Shown piece after piece: positions 36,851 through 47,494 of a stretch of 64,000 nt of DNA. Made by a program: the position numbers and the translations under genes. Below the pieces are notes generated by a model. The model did not search any database, was not told where the DNA came from, and saw only the letters and a list, made by a program, of their open reading frames with translations. The stretch is from Sequoia sempervirens (lineage: Eukaryota > Streptophyta > Pinopsida > Cupressales > Cupressaceae): assembly GCA_007258455.2 (NCBI GenBank), contig VDFB02321261.1:62001-126000 (forward strand), given 5' to 3'. Each line of letters begins with the position of its first letter. Position 1 is the stretch's first letter.

Positions 36851-38979
36851 TGTAATGTCCCGTTTTTTTACTTCATGGAGAAATATAATATTATTTTAAT
36901 GTTTTAATATTTTCTTGAAGTTGTTTATTCAAAAGAAAATATTATTAATTAAATAATATTATATTTATGTGACTTATTAAATGCTAATTTGAAATTAAGT
37001 CACAACTGAAAATTAAAGGAGAAAAGAAATATGAATAGTCACCAGGAGTTACAAGGAGGCATAAAATAAAAGAATTGAGAGAGTTCATTTCGGTAGGTTG
37101 GATTTTGGAATTTTGGTAACATGAATTGAGAGAGTATCAACTTCGGTGTTGGAAGATACACCCAGGTCGATAGCTGACAGTTCTACTTCAGGGACTGTGC
37201 TAGGGTTTAATTTGGTGAAAAGTAATGAAGTTGTGAGGCTTATTTGAAGACTTTTAGAATATTAGTATTGAATAAATTGTTTCACATTTCAATGCTGGAG
37301 TTTTGTAGATGAATTTTGGTGTCTTATTAATACAATTGTATCAAATTTGAAGGAGCTTGGATATTGATGAAAATTTTTCAGGAAAGCAGAATTGAGAGTT
37401 AATTGGTGTTCAAGAAGGTAACGCCACTTAAAAATATTGAAGCAACTCAAAGAATGGAGAGTTCAAGATTTTGAGACATCGGCTATTCAGAAAAGACTCC
37501 TGCTATAAAGGTTATATCGAACTTCTTTCTACGGCTATTTCCTTTAGTTCTACATGTTTCTTTAATAGCTTATGGATTCTCAAAGATGTCCGCAATATAC
37601 AAGATCTCTAGTGTATGAAGATTTACAGGTGGGTGCCATCATCAATTGAGTTAATCACGAGACTTTTGAGATACAAATCGGTTTTGAGTTTAAGTGAAGA
37701 ACATTCATTTTGGGCTTCTGTAGGATTGAACATATCCTTTGCTGCGAGCTTTTGAGATTTGTATGGTGGTGAATTTGAGGTAAGATCAATGGACGCAGCT
37801 TCATTTGTCGAGAATGCTTATATATATATATATATATACTATGCCAATCTTAGATTGGCATACAAGGGGCACAGATAATTGACTACTTCACATGCCGTGA
37901 TTCTCCAAAGAGTCAAGTTTCTTCAAAAAGAACCATTACAAAAATATTCAATATTGCTCAAGGAGTCGGGAAGGACATATAATCGTGGGACTGGGTTATT
38001 GAAACACTCAAGACGGTAATATAATATTGAATTTAAAGCTTTAGACTCTACCGTTTCCCTAGTGAATCGACACAACACAAAAGTAATGAAATTGATATAA
38101 AGGAGAAGAGGCGAAATTTCTTGGAGCTGTTACTGTGTTGGGTGTGATTATTGAAATCTAGCGCTATCTCCTTGCTTGGTCCTATTAGGCCATTCATTGG
38201 CTATTTTTATACCTTCAGGGGAGTGAATTATATTCAATGTTTGGAGCCGTTTCTTGTAAAGGGAGTGGATGCAATTTTTTGTGGGCATAACTTATACTAA
38301 TAGATGTCGATATTTTCATTACGCGGGAATCAATGAAGGCTTGAACTAAAATCATATCACAAATAGTGAGAAAGGAGCCATGGTAATACCAAGTCGAGGA
38401 TGTAGCAATTGAAGGTTCGTGGTATCCAGTTAAAGAAGTGAGCTTATGCAGAGGTCAAAAGATTGAAGATGCCCAATTATTGCAAAGTTACTTGGATAGA
38501 AGGTACTTGGAATTACTTCAAATTGGAGACACAAGCTACAAATCACTATATTAGGTCAGAAGAACATTCCATATATTTTATGTAATTTTGGAAAGATATT
38601 TGAGGCATTCCCTGAATTAGTATAGAATGAGTTTAAGCCGCTTGCCAAAGTTGTAATACTTGGTGCCTACTGTGCTAATAAGTCATTAAGGACAGATTTA
38701 AATATATTCTTCTATTGAATTAACAAGACATTGCTGATATAGAAAACTACACTGTAGCCGGAAATTTGTTCTTGATATTATTAGTTGTTTTGGTGAAATA
38801 TATATTTATATTTGTTCCATTGCAACATCTAGCATATTCAACATAATGGGTTCAATGTAAATAATCATTCAAGTATTGAAAATCAATCTAAAGCACACTC
38901 AGAGCGTCAGTGGTCAAATTGTTTGACAAAATGCCTGAGTAATTCAGTGGGTGAAATTAAAAAAATATATATGCAATTT
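36851..38979 (+). mobile_element. 2.1-kb filler between direct repeats, LTR-like left end
   Basis: Starts TGTAATGTCCCG directly after AAATAATTA, as several LTRs in this window do. A TA run lies at 37818-37838. The right side has no matching LTR end and no clear duplication (AATTA occurs at 38957-38961 after GGGTGA). It holds no coding frame. It may be a solo LTR with a damaged end or repair filler. Confidence 0.4.
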
Positions 38980-40193
38980 AGGGTTGGTGGAGTTGATTTT
39001 TCTACCTCCTATCAACAATCTCCCATATGGGATCAAATTTGAGGCTGTCCCCCATGTAATACCTTTTGATAGCCTCTTTGGTCCTATCCATGGCCTCATA
39101 AATATATCCCATTGGGTTTTGATCCCCATCTACCAAGCGGAGGACTCTAACCAAGGGCTCCGACACCTAGATTAAAAATACAAAAAAATCAAAATTAGAA
39201 ATTTATAATGAAAGACTTAAAGTTAAATTAAAAAAAATATATATTATATTCAACTTGAGTTTAAAAATTAAAATCAAAGTTTTGAAGTTACCTTCAAGAT
39301 CTTTGTAGCTATTTGTGCAAACAAGGTGTCGAAGACTATTGCTGAAACTTTCTCTCCTTCAGGCTTCTTTGAATATGTGGAGTCATTCCATGCTTGACTC
39401 GCGGACATTTGTTTTAAAGAGGCCAAAGAACCCAAAGTGCTTTGCAATGTTAGGAAAACCATTGCAAACCTTGTGGCACTCGATCTCACCAACTCTTTCC
39501 CTTGCGTATGCTTTCTCATCAAATTAAGAAACCAAGGGTGATTGTAGATAAATTTTGTGATGCTCCTTGCATCATCTACAATCGGTGCCACCCAAACAAG
39601 TGCCAAAGAACCCAAAATGCTTTCCAACGTTAGGAAAACCGTTGCAAACCTTGTGGCACCCGATCTCACCAATTCTTTCCCTTGTGTATGCTCTCTCATT
39701 AAATTTTGAAACCAAGGGTGATTGTAGATAAATTTTGTGATGCTCCTTGCATCATTTACAATTGGTGCCACCCAAACAAGTTTTCCTATGTCCTCTAAAA
39801 GAAGGTCAAGACAACGGGCCGCACAAGGTGACCAAAAGAGTGATGGATGTCTACTCTCAAGCATTCTCCTAGCTGCCACATATGCTGCTGCATTATCCGC
39901 GATTATTTGCACCACGTCATTAATCCCTACCTCCATGACAACTTCCTCCAACAATGTACACAATGTTTCTGCAGTTTTTATCTTGTTGGTGGCATCCAAC
40001 GATTTCAAAACACAACTTCACCTTTCGAAGCAACCAAACAATTAAGGATGGTGCGGTTTTTTCCCATCTGTCCACCCATCGGAAAGAATGGTGCTGCCAT
40101 ATTTCTTCCATTCTTTCTTTTGTTCTTCCACTACATGCATTGCCCTTTCGGTTGCATTTGTGAGCATCCTACAAGTACAAAGTAAAATAATTA
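38980..40193 (-). repeat. direct-repeat copy B inside hAT-1
   Basis: Second copy of the 35838-36850 segment, about 180 bases longer because of an internal tandem duplication. Confidence 0.85.
39419..39780 (-). repeat. in-frame ~180-bp tandem duplication in the hAT transposase
   Basis: Plus-strand bases 39419-39600 and 39601-39780 both encode, on the minus strand, a 60-residue block from LVWVAPIV to LGSLA. The duplication keeps the reading frame. Copy A at 36240-36480 has the block only once. Confidence 0.9.
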
Positions 40194-41679
40194 AATAAAT
40201 ACAAAATTGTAATTTTTAATCAAAAAATAGCTTGAATTCGACATAAATTAATTTAAATTAAAGTACATAAACTTAGTATAAAATTTAAGTTGACTAATCT
40301 CCCACTCAAGTCTTTGCAAGAAGGTGGCTTGTAGCCTTTTCTCGCAATTGTCAATGCGGTAACCAAATTGTGCCAATAGGGACTACTCGCCACATTAATG
40401 GAATGTTATTGAAATACCAAAAGTCCGCACATGCCATGTCGACATGTTGATGCACCTTCTTATTCCACCCTATAGCCTCCAATGACATCTGTGCTCCTGG
40501 TGTGTTTTGCGGCACAAAAAATCTCTGTGGTGTGCGTGAAGATGTAGGCGGTGGTGGTAGCACTCTACTCGAAGTAGAGGAAAGGGGGGGCCTAGAGGAC
40601 GGTGTGCCATGAATGTGAATTCGTGGACCACGAAGAAAGCCCACAATGCCAATATCTGCCTCCTCATCCGACTCTATCTCCACTTGCTCGGGTACTTGAC
40701 CATGTCCACCAGCTATGGTTGCTTTTGTCCTCTTCTTTTGCAATTTTTTTTCCTTGGCAGCTGCAAGTAGGGCAAGCATCTCTCTTCTAATCTCTTCTTT
40801 TCCCTTTACACAAGGTTTGGCATCACGCTGAGGAATTCCTGCAAGATGGTATTTGAGGCGATTTATGCCTCCATGATATACATTCTTATATTCGTTGCAA
40901 ACAACTGATCCAGGTACTAGCTCTCTCACAACATACAAATGCAGGGTCTCTAGTTCCTAGAGGATGAATGCCTAGAACCCATGATGATGTGGGCACTGAT
41001 GGGGTGGAGCTTGAGGTTGAACCTGAAGTAGAGCCAAAAGCCATTATAGTGCGCATTCAACCTACACATACAAAAATAATGTACAACATATTAGATTTTT
41101 AATATAAAAAATTTTAAAAACCAACCTAAAACATTAAAAAACTCTCTAAATTTGATTTAAATTGATACAAATGTGGTGAAATGAATTATAAATTAACTAA
41201 TCTAAACATTCTACACAAAAAATGAACCTAGGTCTGAAAAATTAAAAAAATAATGGAAAAAATCAACAAAAAATAGCGATGAATCTTGTTTTTTGGATTC
41301 TAAATGCAAAAAACTTGCTTCTGTGTGCTCTATGAAGTTTGTTTTCCAATTTGGATTGAATATTTTGCAACAAGAATGAAAAAAAATGATTAATCAAAAT
41401 GAAAAAAGAAAAACCAAAACCCTAGCTGTGATTCGAATTTGCCTTGAAAATTTGTACAAAAATGTGTTTGAATCTGCTCTTCTTGATGGCAGATCGTTGC
41501 AAATGGTGTCTTCTTGCTTTACGCGGGAAGGGGGTGGGGGGGCGGGGGAGAAAGCTTCAAAGCTTCTTGAAACTCACCAAGATTTTGCAAAAGCTCAGCG
41601 AGTCTACTCCAAAAAATCTCGCGAGTTTTTTTTTATGACTCGCTGATTACTCGACAACTCTTCCAACTATGATGTGAAG

Positions 41680-43400
41680 TGTTACAATCAACCATCATTG
41701 ATCATTGATCAAATATCATATGGGTCATCAAAAATATCATCACCATCCATATTAGATGATGTATGTAGCGGTAAATTAGAAGAACCCAAAATAGCGCTAG
41801 TGGCACTTGCACTAGCACTAGCACTCTCATGCTCACTAGCTGCCTCATAGTCATCATCAACATCAAGTGTAAAAAAGTGGCTTGTGGAAGCATCCAAGTC
41901 AAGATGCTCTAGCTCGATATCCCACTTTTTTGTGTCTCCTTTGTAGGAATTGTGTTTGTGTAATGAGCTGCAAGTTTGAATGCACATACACCAAGTCCTC
42001 TACCTTTTTTGAATGCAGTCTATTACACATTATTGAGTGGAAGGAGTGTGTGCTCCAATTCCTCTTAGATGAAGATGAACTAGCAACCTATTAAGACTAC
42101 ATTAAATAGTTAAGAATTAGGTTCGTTTTAGGTTTGTTAATACAAAAACATATAAAAATTAGAAATATATACATATTTGCAACAGTGATTAAGTTCAAAA
42201 TACACCACCATATTAATAGTCAAATAACATAGCAAAAATACACCACTTTCATAGTCAAATAATAAAATATAAGCGAAACCCAAATGTCATGATATAGATT
42301 AAAGTTCAAACATAATAATGTCAAGTGTTTACAGTCAGCCATCATTGATCATGGAACAAATGTCATATGGGTCATCAAAAATATCATCATCACCATCCAT
42401 ATTAGATGATGTATGTAGTGGTAAATTAGAAGAACCACAAATAGCATCAGTGGCACTAGCATTAGCACTACCACTGACACTAGCACTCTCATGCTCACTA
42501 GCTACCTCATAGTCATCATAAACATCAAGTGCAGAAAAGTGGCTTGTGGAAGCATCCAAGTCAAGACGCTCTAGCTTGATATCCCACTTTTTTGTGTCTG
42601 CTTTGTAGGAACTTTGTTTTTGTAATGAGGCGCAAGTTTGAATGTTCATACACCAAGTCCTCTGCCTTTTGAATGTAGTCTATTGCGCTTTACTGAGTGG
42701 ATGGAGTATGTGCTCCAATTCCTCTTAGATGAAGATGAACTAGCAACCTAATTAAGACCAAATTAAATAGTTAAGAATTAGGTTCGTTTTGGGTTTGTCA
42801 ATACAAAATCATAGAAAAATCAGAAATATATACATATTTGCAGCAGTAATTAAGTTAAAATTACGCCACCACTTTCATAGTCTAATAATAAATCATTAGT
42901 GAAACTGAAAAGTCATGATATAGATTAATGTTCAAACATAATAATGTCAGGTGTTTACAATCAGCCATCATTGATCATTGATCAAATATCATATGGGTCA
43001 TCAAAAATATCATCATCATCATCATCCATATTAGATGATGTCTGTAGTGGTAAATTCGAAGAACGACAAATAGCTTCAGTGGCACTCGCACTATCACTAG
43101 CACTATCACTATCACTAACACTAGCACTCTCATGCTCACTAGGTGCCTCGTAGTCATCATCAACATCAAGAGCAGCAAAGTGGCTTTTGGAAGCATCCAA
43201 GTCAAGATACTCTAGCTTGATAGCCCACTTCCTTGTGTCCCCTTTGTAGGAACTTTGTTTGCGTGTAATGAGGTGCAAGTTTGAATGCACATGCACCAAG
43301 CCATCTGCCTTTTTTGAATGCAGTCTATTGCGCTTTATTGACTGGATGAAGGAATATGTGCTCCATTTTCTCTCAGATGAAGATGAACTAGCAACCTATT
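41680..43400 (-). repeat. tandem units of a hAT C-terminal exon (hAT-2)
   Basis: Units repeat with a period of about 626-646 bp (landmark ATGTSAAG at 41672, 42318 and 42944). Each encodes on the minus strand the tail of a hAT dimerisation domain (ERNWSTHS, NRLHSK, EDLVYVHSNL), then LEHLDLDASTSHF, an acidic Ser/Ala-rich stretch and a C-terminal IFDDPYDI. Adjacent non-coding sequence (AATATATACATATTTGCAGC) is repeated too, and also occurs at 34400 to the left of hAT-1. Frameshifts differ between units. Confidence 0.8.
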
Positions 43401-43429
43401 AAGACCAAATTAATGTGCAAATACTTTGG

Positions 43430-43670
43430 CCATGCTCTAGAATTGGCCTGCTCCACTCTTGTTTGCTAATGTTCTCCAACATTAGACCAATGCGATATGC
43501 TTTGCAAAGAGTCCAAAAAATGTTGGGGTGTTGTATTGTTGGTGACTTCTTGTACTACATTTTCCACTCCCACTTCCCCCAAAAATTCTTTCAAAACACC
43601 ACACAAATAATTTGCATTTTCTAATATCCACTGAAGCACAATTGTTTTCAAGAAGGTTATGCTACTCAAA
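43430..43670 (-). pseudogene. hAT-2 DUF659-like fragment
   Basis: The minus-strand frame has NANYLCGVLKEFLGEVGVEN and VTNNTTP, corresponding to the LCTLLEEVVMEVG...DNAAAY part of hAT transposases. It lies directly left of the copia insertion and right of the C-terminal units, consistent with one split gene. Confidence 0.7.
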
Positions 43671-43767
43671 GAAGAAACTAGAAAAATATCAATAGTGTCC
43701 TATATTTTTTTATTAGAGCATCGATTGAATATGGTAGGGCGTTCGTTCTTTTCCAAGATAGCCTGTT

Positions 43768-44000
43768 TGAAATGATAATTGATATTTGATATTCGTTATT
43801 TAATGAAGGAGAGGAATACTCCTTAAATAATAAAGTACAAGACGATGTTTCTAAAATAAACAATTGTGAATTAAAGAGAACTAAAGCAATTAATAGAAAG
43901 TTACTAAAAACTAACTGAAGCAAACTAAGTTAATTGAAAGCTAACTAACGACTAACTAACAACTACGATGACCATTAAATATTACAATAATACTTTAATA
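43768..44000 (-). repeat. copia III 3' LTR
   Basis: 233 bp. Similar to 46021-46250 throughout, including the end TATCATTTCA. Confidence 0.85.
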
Positions 44001-44036
44001 CCCTCCTTTAATGGTCATTCTACTAACTAAACTAAG

Positions 44037-44920
44037 TTTACCCGTAATTTGATGGTCTTTTTGCCATGAATGCATAATACGCAAACTCCTTCTGCTTAGT
44101 TTGCTTTGCAACTTGAACCTTCTACTTAGACCCTTGCTGGTTGGACTTCTGATCAGCCAACCGCTTTCTACAGTAGTTTTGCATATGACCAATCTTACCA
44201 CAATAATAGCAATTGAAAGACTTCTTGGAGCTCTCCTCCAATTTGCCTTGTCTTTTCTGTTGAGTGGACTTGCCTGTGCCATCTTTGGCAGTAAACGCTT
44301 GTTCAACAGTGGGAGACTCACTGTTGCTCCCAAAATGTTTCTTCCACCTATCTTGTTGCAAGAGCTTGTTGCACAACTCATCAAACTTCAAGTCAACATT
44401 GGTGGATGTAATGTTGAGAGTTTCGATGAAGTGGTCGTAGGATCGTGGCAAGCTATTTTAGTGTGATCACCACTATATCCTCCTCTTCCATCTTGCGACC
44501 AATGGTCTTTGGTTAATCATGAATGTCTTTGATCTTCATCAGGTGATCCTGCAAAGACATTTTGTCATCTATCATAATGGAAAACGACATATTCTTCAGG
44601 AAGAACACCTTGCCCTTGTCTGAGGTCTCATGAAGATCCTTCAAATGTTTTCAAATCTTTGTAGCAAACTTACCAGATGGTATTTCTAGTATTATCTCAT
44701 TGGCGAAAGACAACTTGAGAAACATAATTGCCTCACGATTACTTCCACCATACTTTTCCTGGCCCTTCCACACAATAGTGGGACGCGTTTCTGTACCTAG
44801 AACAAGTGAATCCAAACATTGGTACTCAAAGATGGTAAGCATCTTCTACTTCCACGTGTTGTATTTTTTCCCATTGAATCTCTGGCTACATTCCAACATG
44901 ATGTTGGTCAAAGACGCCAT
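44037..44920 (-). pseudogene. copia III gag
   Basis: Starts at ATG 44920 (MASLTNIMLECSQRFNGKKY), with a zinc knuckle CYYCGKIGHMQNYC near 44200. It is broken by TAG 44846-44848 where the intact copy has Gln, a TGA in the KEIW block, a TAA near 44514 and a frameshift near 44460. Gag ends at TAG 44122-44124. The same frame continues for 27 codons (KVQVAKQTKQKEFAYYAFMA) that align with the start of protease in the full element, then stops. Confidence 0.88.
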
Positions 44921-45620
44921 CTCTCTTGTTTTCCAAAAGCACAAAATATGAGGTAAAGGTCTATGATTAGCTGGGGTAGATCCCAAGGTTATCAACTGGC
45001 ACAACTCCTACGATTTAAAAAAAAACTCATCAAATAGTGGCTAAAAAATCTACAATTTTGTCCAAAAATTGAGAGAAAAACAAACTTTGCCCAAGCTGGT
45101 AGAAAAGGCACAATTTTTTTTCAGGAAAAAAATATTTTTAAAGCTCTAGGCCCACAAAATTATTTAGACCAGCAATTTTTTTTTTAGAATCTTTTTTTAA
45201 AAACTCTTCATGCCTTCTAGAGTAGAAACCTTAGGTCGCAACTTTAGGATTAGAAAGAGGGAAAACAAAAAAACCATGATTTGGAAAAGACCCGTCCGCT
45301 AGAGACCCTAGCCGAAAGAAAATAGGCGTTCACAATTTCATCAGAAATTTGCCATAGAAAGTCGTGACTTTTTTTTCGGGGCATAAGGATAGAAAAAATG
45401 TAGAACTTGTGTGTCTAGAAAACGTGCTTCAGAAACTTGTGGAAGAAAGAGGTTGTAGCAGGTAACTAGAAACAAATCGCGGATACAATAGATTAAAACC
45501 CTCGAAGCAGATGCAGGTCACAAAACTCACGAAATGTGGCAGAAATTAACGAGCCAAATGCTGAAACTGCTTAAGACCCTCACGTTTTTTTCAAACATGA
45601 TTTTCCTTAAAGACCCACAC

Positions 45621-45707
45621 GATTTTCACTTCAAAAACCTACGCGATTTTCACTTCAAAAACCCACGTGATTTTCACTTCAAAAACCCTCACAATTTTCA
45701 CTAAATC
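45621..45707 (-). repeat. 24-bp tandem repeat in the copia III leader
   Basis: Plus-strand units GATTTTCACTTCAAAAACCY with four further bases repeat three times (45621, 45645, 45669) plus a partial fourth. Confidence 0.9.
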
Positions 45708-46000
45708 TTTGCTTAAAAAAAAAAAACCTACTGTTTTTTAATTAGGAAAAAAACCCGTAAAATTTCTCCAAAAAAATTCGCAATTTTTTAGACCAAGAGA
45801 AACCCTCACTATTTTTATTAAGAAATGGGACAAAACTTCCGATTTTTTTCCAAATGCTTCAAGTAGATAGCCACGAATTTTGTCTCAAAAGTTCGCCAAA
45901 AACAAACCTTCGATTTTTATCAAAAATATCAAACAAAAACATCTAATTAGGAAAACACGGATTTTTATTGCTCAAAAAATTTGTCAAAAATGAGCCTAAG

Positions 46001-46012
46001 CTTTGATACCAT
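46001..46012 (-). other. copia III primer binding site
   Basis: The minus strand reads TGGTATCAAAGC, one change from the initiator-Met-tRNA PBS. Nine bases separate it from the LTR end as defined by comparison with the 3' LTR. Confidence 0.75.
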
Positions 46013-46020
46013 GAAAATTA

Positions 46021-46250
46021 TGAAATGATAATTGATATTCCATATTCGTTATTTGATCAAGGAGAGGAATACTCAAATAATAAAGTACACAACGATGTTT
46101 CTAAATGAAAGAATCGGGAACTAATGAGAACTAAAGCAATTAACAAAAAGTTACTAAAAATCGACTGAAGCAAACTAAGTTAATTGAAAGCTAACTAATA
46201 ACTAACTAACAACTACAATGATCATTAAATATTACAATAATACTTTAATA
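46021..46250 (-). repeat. copia III 5' LTR
   Basis: 230 bp, starts TATTAAAG at 46250. Confidence 0.85.
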
Positions 46251-46255
46251 CCGTT

Positions 46256-46730
46256 GGTTCTCATTAATATGCTATATATTAGCTACCTTTTTTGTCAAAA
46301 TTGGGTCCTAGAAGGTGCTTGAATCCCCAATCAGCTATGGAAATTGCATCAACAATTGCTTACTAGTAAGGGGATCTATAACACCCCAAATAGAAAAAAG
46401 ATAGATTTTAACTTTATTGTGGTACAATGAAGGGAATGTTGCAAAAATTCTAGAAAACATCAATTGCATTCCTTGCCCCTTTGTTGTTGTCCTTGTTCTA
46501 ACTCATGCTTTCTAGCAATTGCTAGGATCCAGGAGTACCAACTTGTACAACCTAACTTCCCAAATTTCAAACATTAGGCCCATGGCTAGTAGAAGTAGAG
46601 CTCAATCAAATTCCACTTCTAGGTATTCCAGAAGATGAAGATGTAGGCATTTGTTGGTTTTGTCTTAATCTTTGTTCCTTTTTAATAGAACTCTTTCAAG
46701 TTTTCTCTAATATTGAACTTTTTGAAGAAT
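46256..46730 (-). pseudogene. hAT-2 N-terminal fragment
   Basis: The minus strand shows, through several stops, QMPTSSSSGIPRSGI, GARNAIDVF, NFCNIPF and IVDAISIADWGFK. These correspond to the FFYxCxIPF...AIADxGPGYKxPS region that follows the BED finger in hAT transposases. The copia III insertion separates it from the rest. Confidence 0.5.
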
Positions 46731-46853
46731 CTTCCATCCCCTTGCAGGCTTGGTACAATGATTGCTCTTATACCATTATTTGCAATTTAATTACAAATTA
46801 AAGATGAATTTATTTATTTGGGATCACTATAATACCATGTTTTGACAACCCTA

Positions 46854-47245
46854 ACATACATAAAGGCCTTTTATCAATTTAACCTCTTGACAATTGAATG
46901 TACTTAATCACTTTATTATTTCAAGTAATTTAGGTTTACAATATCAATTTCTTTTTATAATATTGGAATTATTTTGTGAAGAGCACACAGGAAATACTGA
47001 GAGAGGGGGTTGGGGGGGGGTGGTGGATCAGTATTTCAGAACTTTTAAAACTTTAAACCAGATCTAACATGTAAATCAGAAATCAGAACATTAAGAGCAT
47101 CAACAAACATCGTTAACGAGATAAACACCTGGATTACGTGGAAAACCCTTTCGGGTAAAAAACCACAGCAAAATATTGTTTTTATTTATCTCCAAAGGGC
47201 ACCAACCCTGTTACATAAGTGAGCATCAACTCACTGAGAGCACCA
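46854..47245. other. no gene; flank of the full-length copia insertion
   Basis: Contains a G run near 47006-47022 and ACGTGGAAAACCC, a phrase common in decayed plant repeats. It ends in the target duplicate CACCA. Confidence 0.4.
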
Positions 47246-47482
47246 TATTAAAATAATGTTATTTATTTATTTATTAATGCTCAATATTGTAAAATATTGT
47301 AAAATATCCTGATAAGATCGTCCTTGTTATCCGAGAACTTATCTGAAGTTTCTTTTAGAAACTTCCTGCTTTTCCTGAAGATAAGATCGTCCTTCCGGCT
47401 TGTTGTAAATCTTGTAAACTAATTATTGAGCGTCTTGCTCCTGTTAATATCATCGAATTATTTACCAATTACCTGTGTAATA
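47246..47482 (+). repeat. copia IV 5' LTR (TATTA...TAATA)
   Basis: 237 bp. Ends form a 5-bp inverted repeat, with TA...TA at the extremes, not TG...CA. Confidence 0.95.
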
Positions 47483-47494
47483 TGGTATCAGAGC
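47483..47494 (+). other. copia IV primer binding site
   Basis: TGGTATCAGAGC, a perfect initiator-Met-tRNA PBS adjacent to the LTR. Confidence 0.97.

Larger units (their letters stand above)
34986..41056 (-). pseudogene. hAT-1 transposase, multi-exon, decayed and rearranged
   Basis: Read leftwards, a Ser/Thr-rich start (ATG 41056 or 41044) is followed by a BED-type finger (SVVCNEYKNVYHGGINRLKY, second Cys replaced by Tyr), then GWNKKVHQHVDMACADFWYF. A DUF659 region follows (LCTLLEEVVMEVG; SLFWSPC; CLDLLLEDIGKL) at 40008-39274, with a second copy at 36830-36140. Next is VLRLVDGDQNPMGYIYEAMD and the hAT dimerisation domain (SASNCERNWSLFEAIHTKNR, 35523-35107). Introns show GT...AG ends, for example 39291-39167. 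Frameshifts occur near 40930, 40400 and 35110, and stops in 40060-40010. It would have bound the element's ends and catalysed excision; it is now dead. Confidence 0.85.
34579..41671 (-). mobile_element. hAT transposon (hAT-1) with TIRs and 8-bp TSD
   Basis: The left end reads CATAATTGGAAAACTCG and the right end, complemented, CATAGTTGGAAGAGTTG. Flanks are ATGTCAAG (34571-34578) and ATGTGAAG (41672-41679), an 8-bp duplication with one mismatch. Both subterminal regions repeat ACTCG/CGAGT. The insertion split a unit whose uninterrupted relatives at 42318 and 42944 read ATGTCAAGTGTTTAC and ATGTCAGGTGTTTAC, which independently confirms the junction. The interior has a decayed BED-DUF659-dimerisation transposase, a ~1-kb direct repeat and a 2.1-kb filler. 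Confidence 0.88.
43768..46250 (-). mobile_element. gag-only Ty1/copia element III
   Basis: On the minus strand the 5' LTR is 46250-46021 and the 3' LTR 44000-43768, both starting TATTAAAGTATTATTG and ending CATTTCA. Flanking 5-mers read AACGG and AACAG (one mismatch). The interior is a PBS, a ~1.1-kb leader, gag, a 28-codon remnant after the gag stop, and then directly the purine tract AAAGGAGGGTA before the 3' LTR. Protease core, integrase, RT and RNase H are absent. Gag matches the full-length element at 47246-52807, which is a plausible helper type. Confidence 0.85.
34326..46853 (-). mobile_element. older hAT element (hAT-2), composite and interrupted
   Basis: Minus-strand pieces of one hAT transposase lie in the right order: an N-terminal region (46256-46730), a DUF659-like piece (43430-43670) and a C-terminal dimerisation exon in three tandem copies (unit 1 split around hAT-1, then 42110-42760 and 42770-43400). 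Candidate ends are TAGGGTTGGG at 34326 and its complement CAACCCTA at 46853, but the flanking 8-mers do not match, so the outer limits are only a guess. It is interrupted by hAT-1 (34579-41671) and the copia insertion (43768-46250). Confidence 0.5.

Noticed and set aside
36851..38979. Clean solo LTR between the hAT direct repeats
   Set aside because: The left end is LTR-like, but the right end lacks CA and the AATTA match is too short to accept.
34326..46853. Exact outer ends for hAT-2 at TAGGGTTG repeats
   Set aside because: The 8-mers outside the two candidates (TTATCGGT and ACATACAT) do not match, so the limits are not supported by a target duplication.
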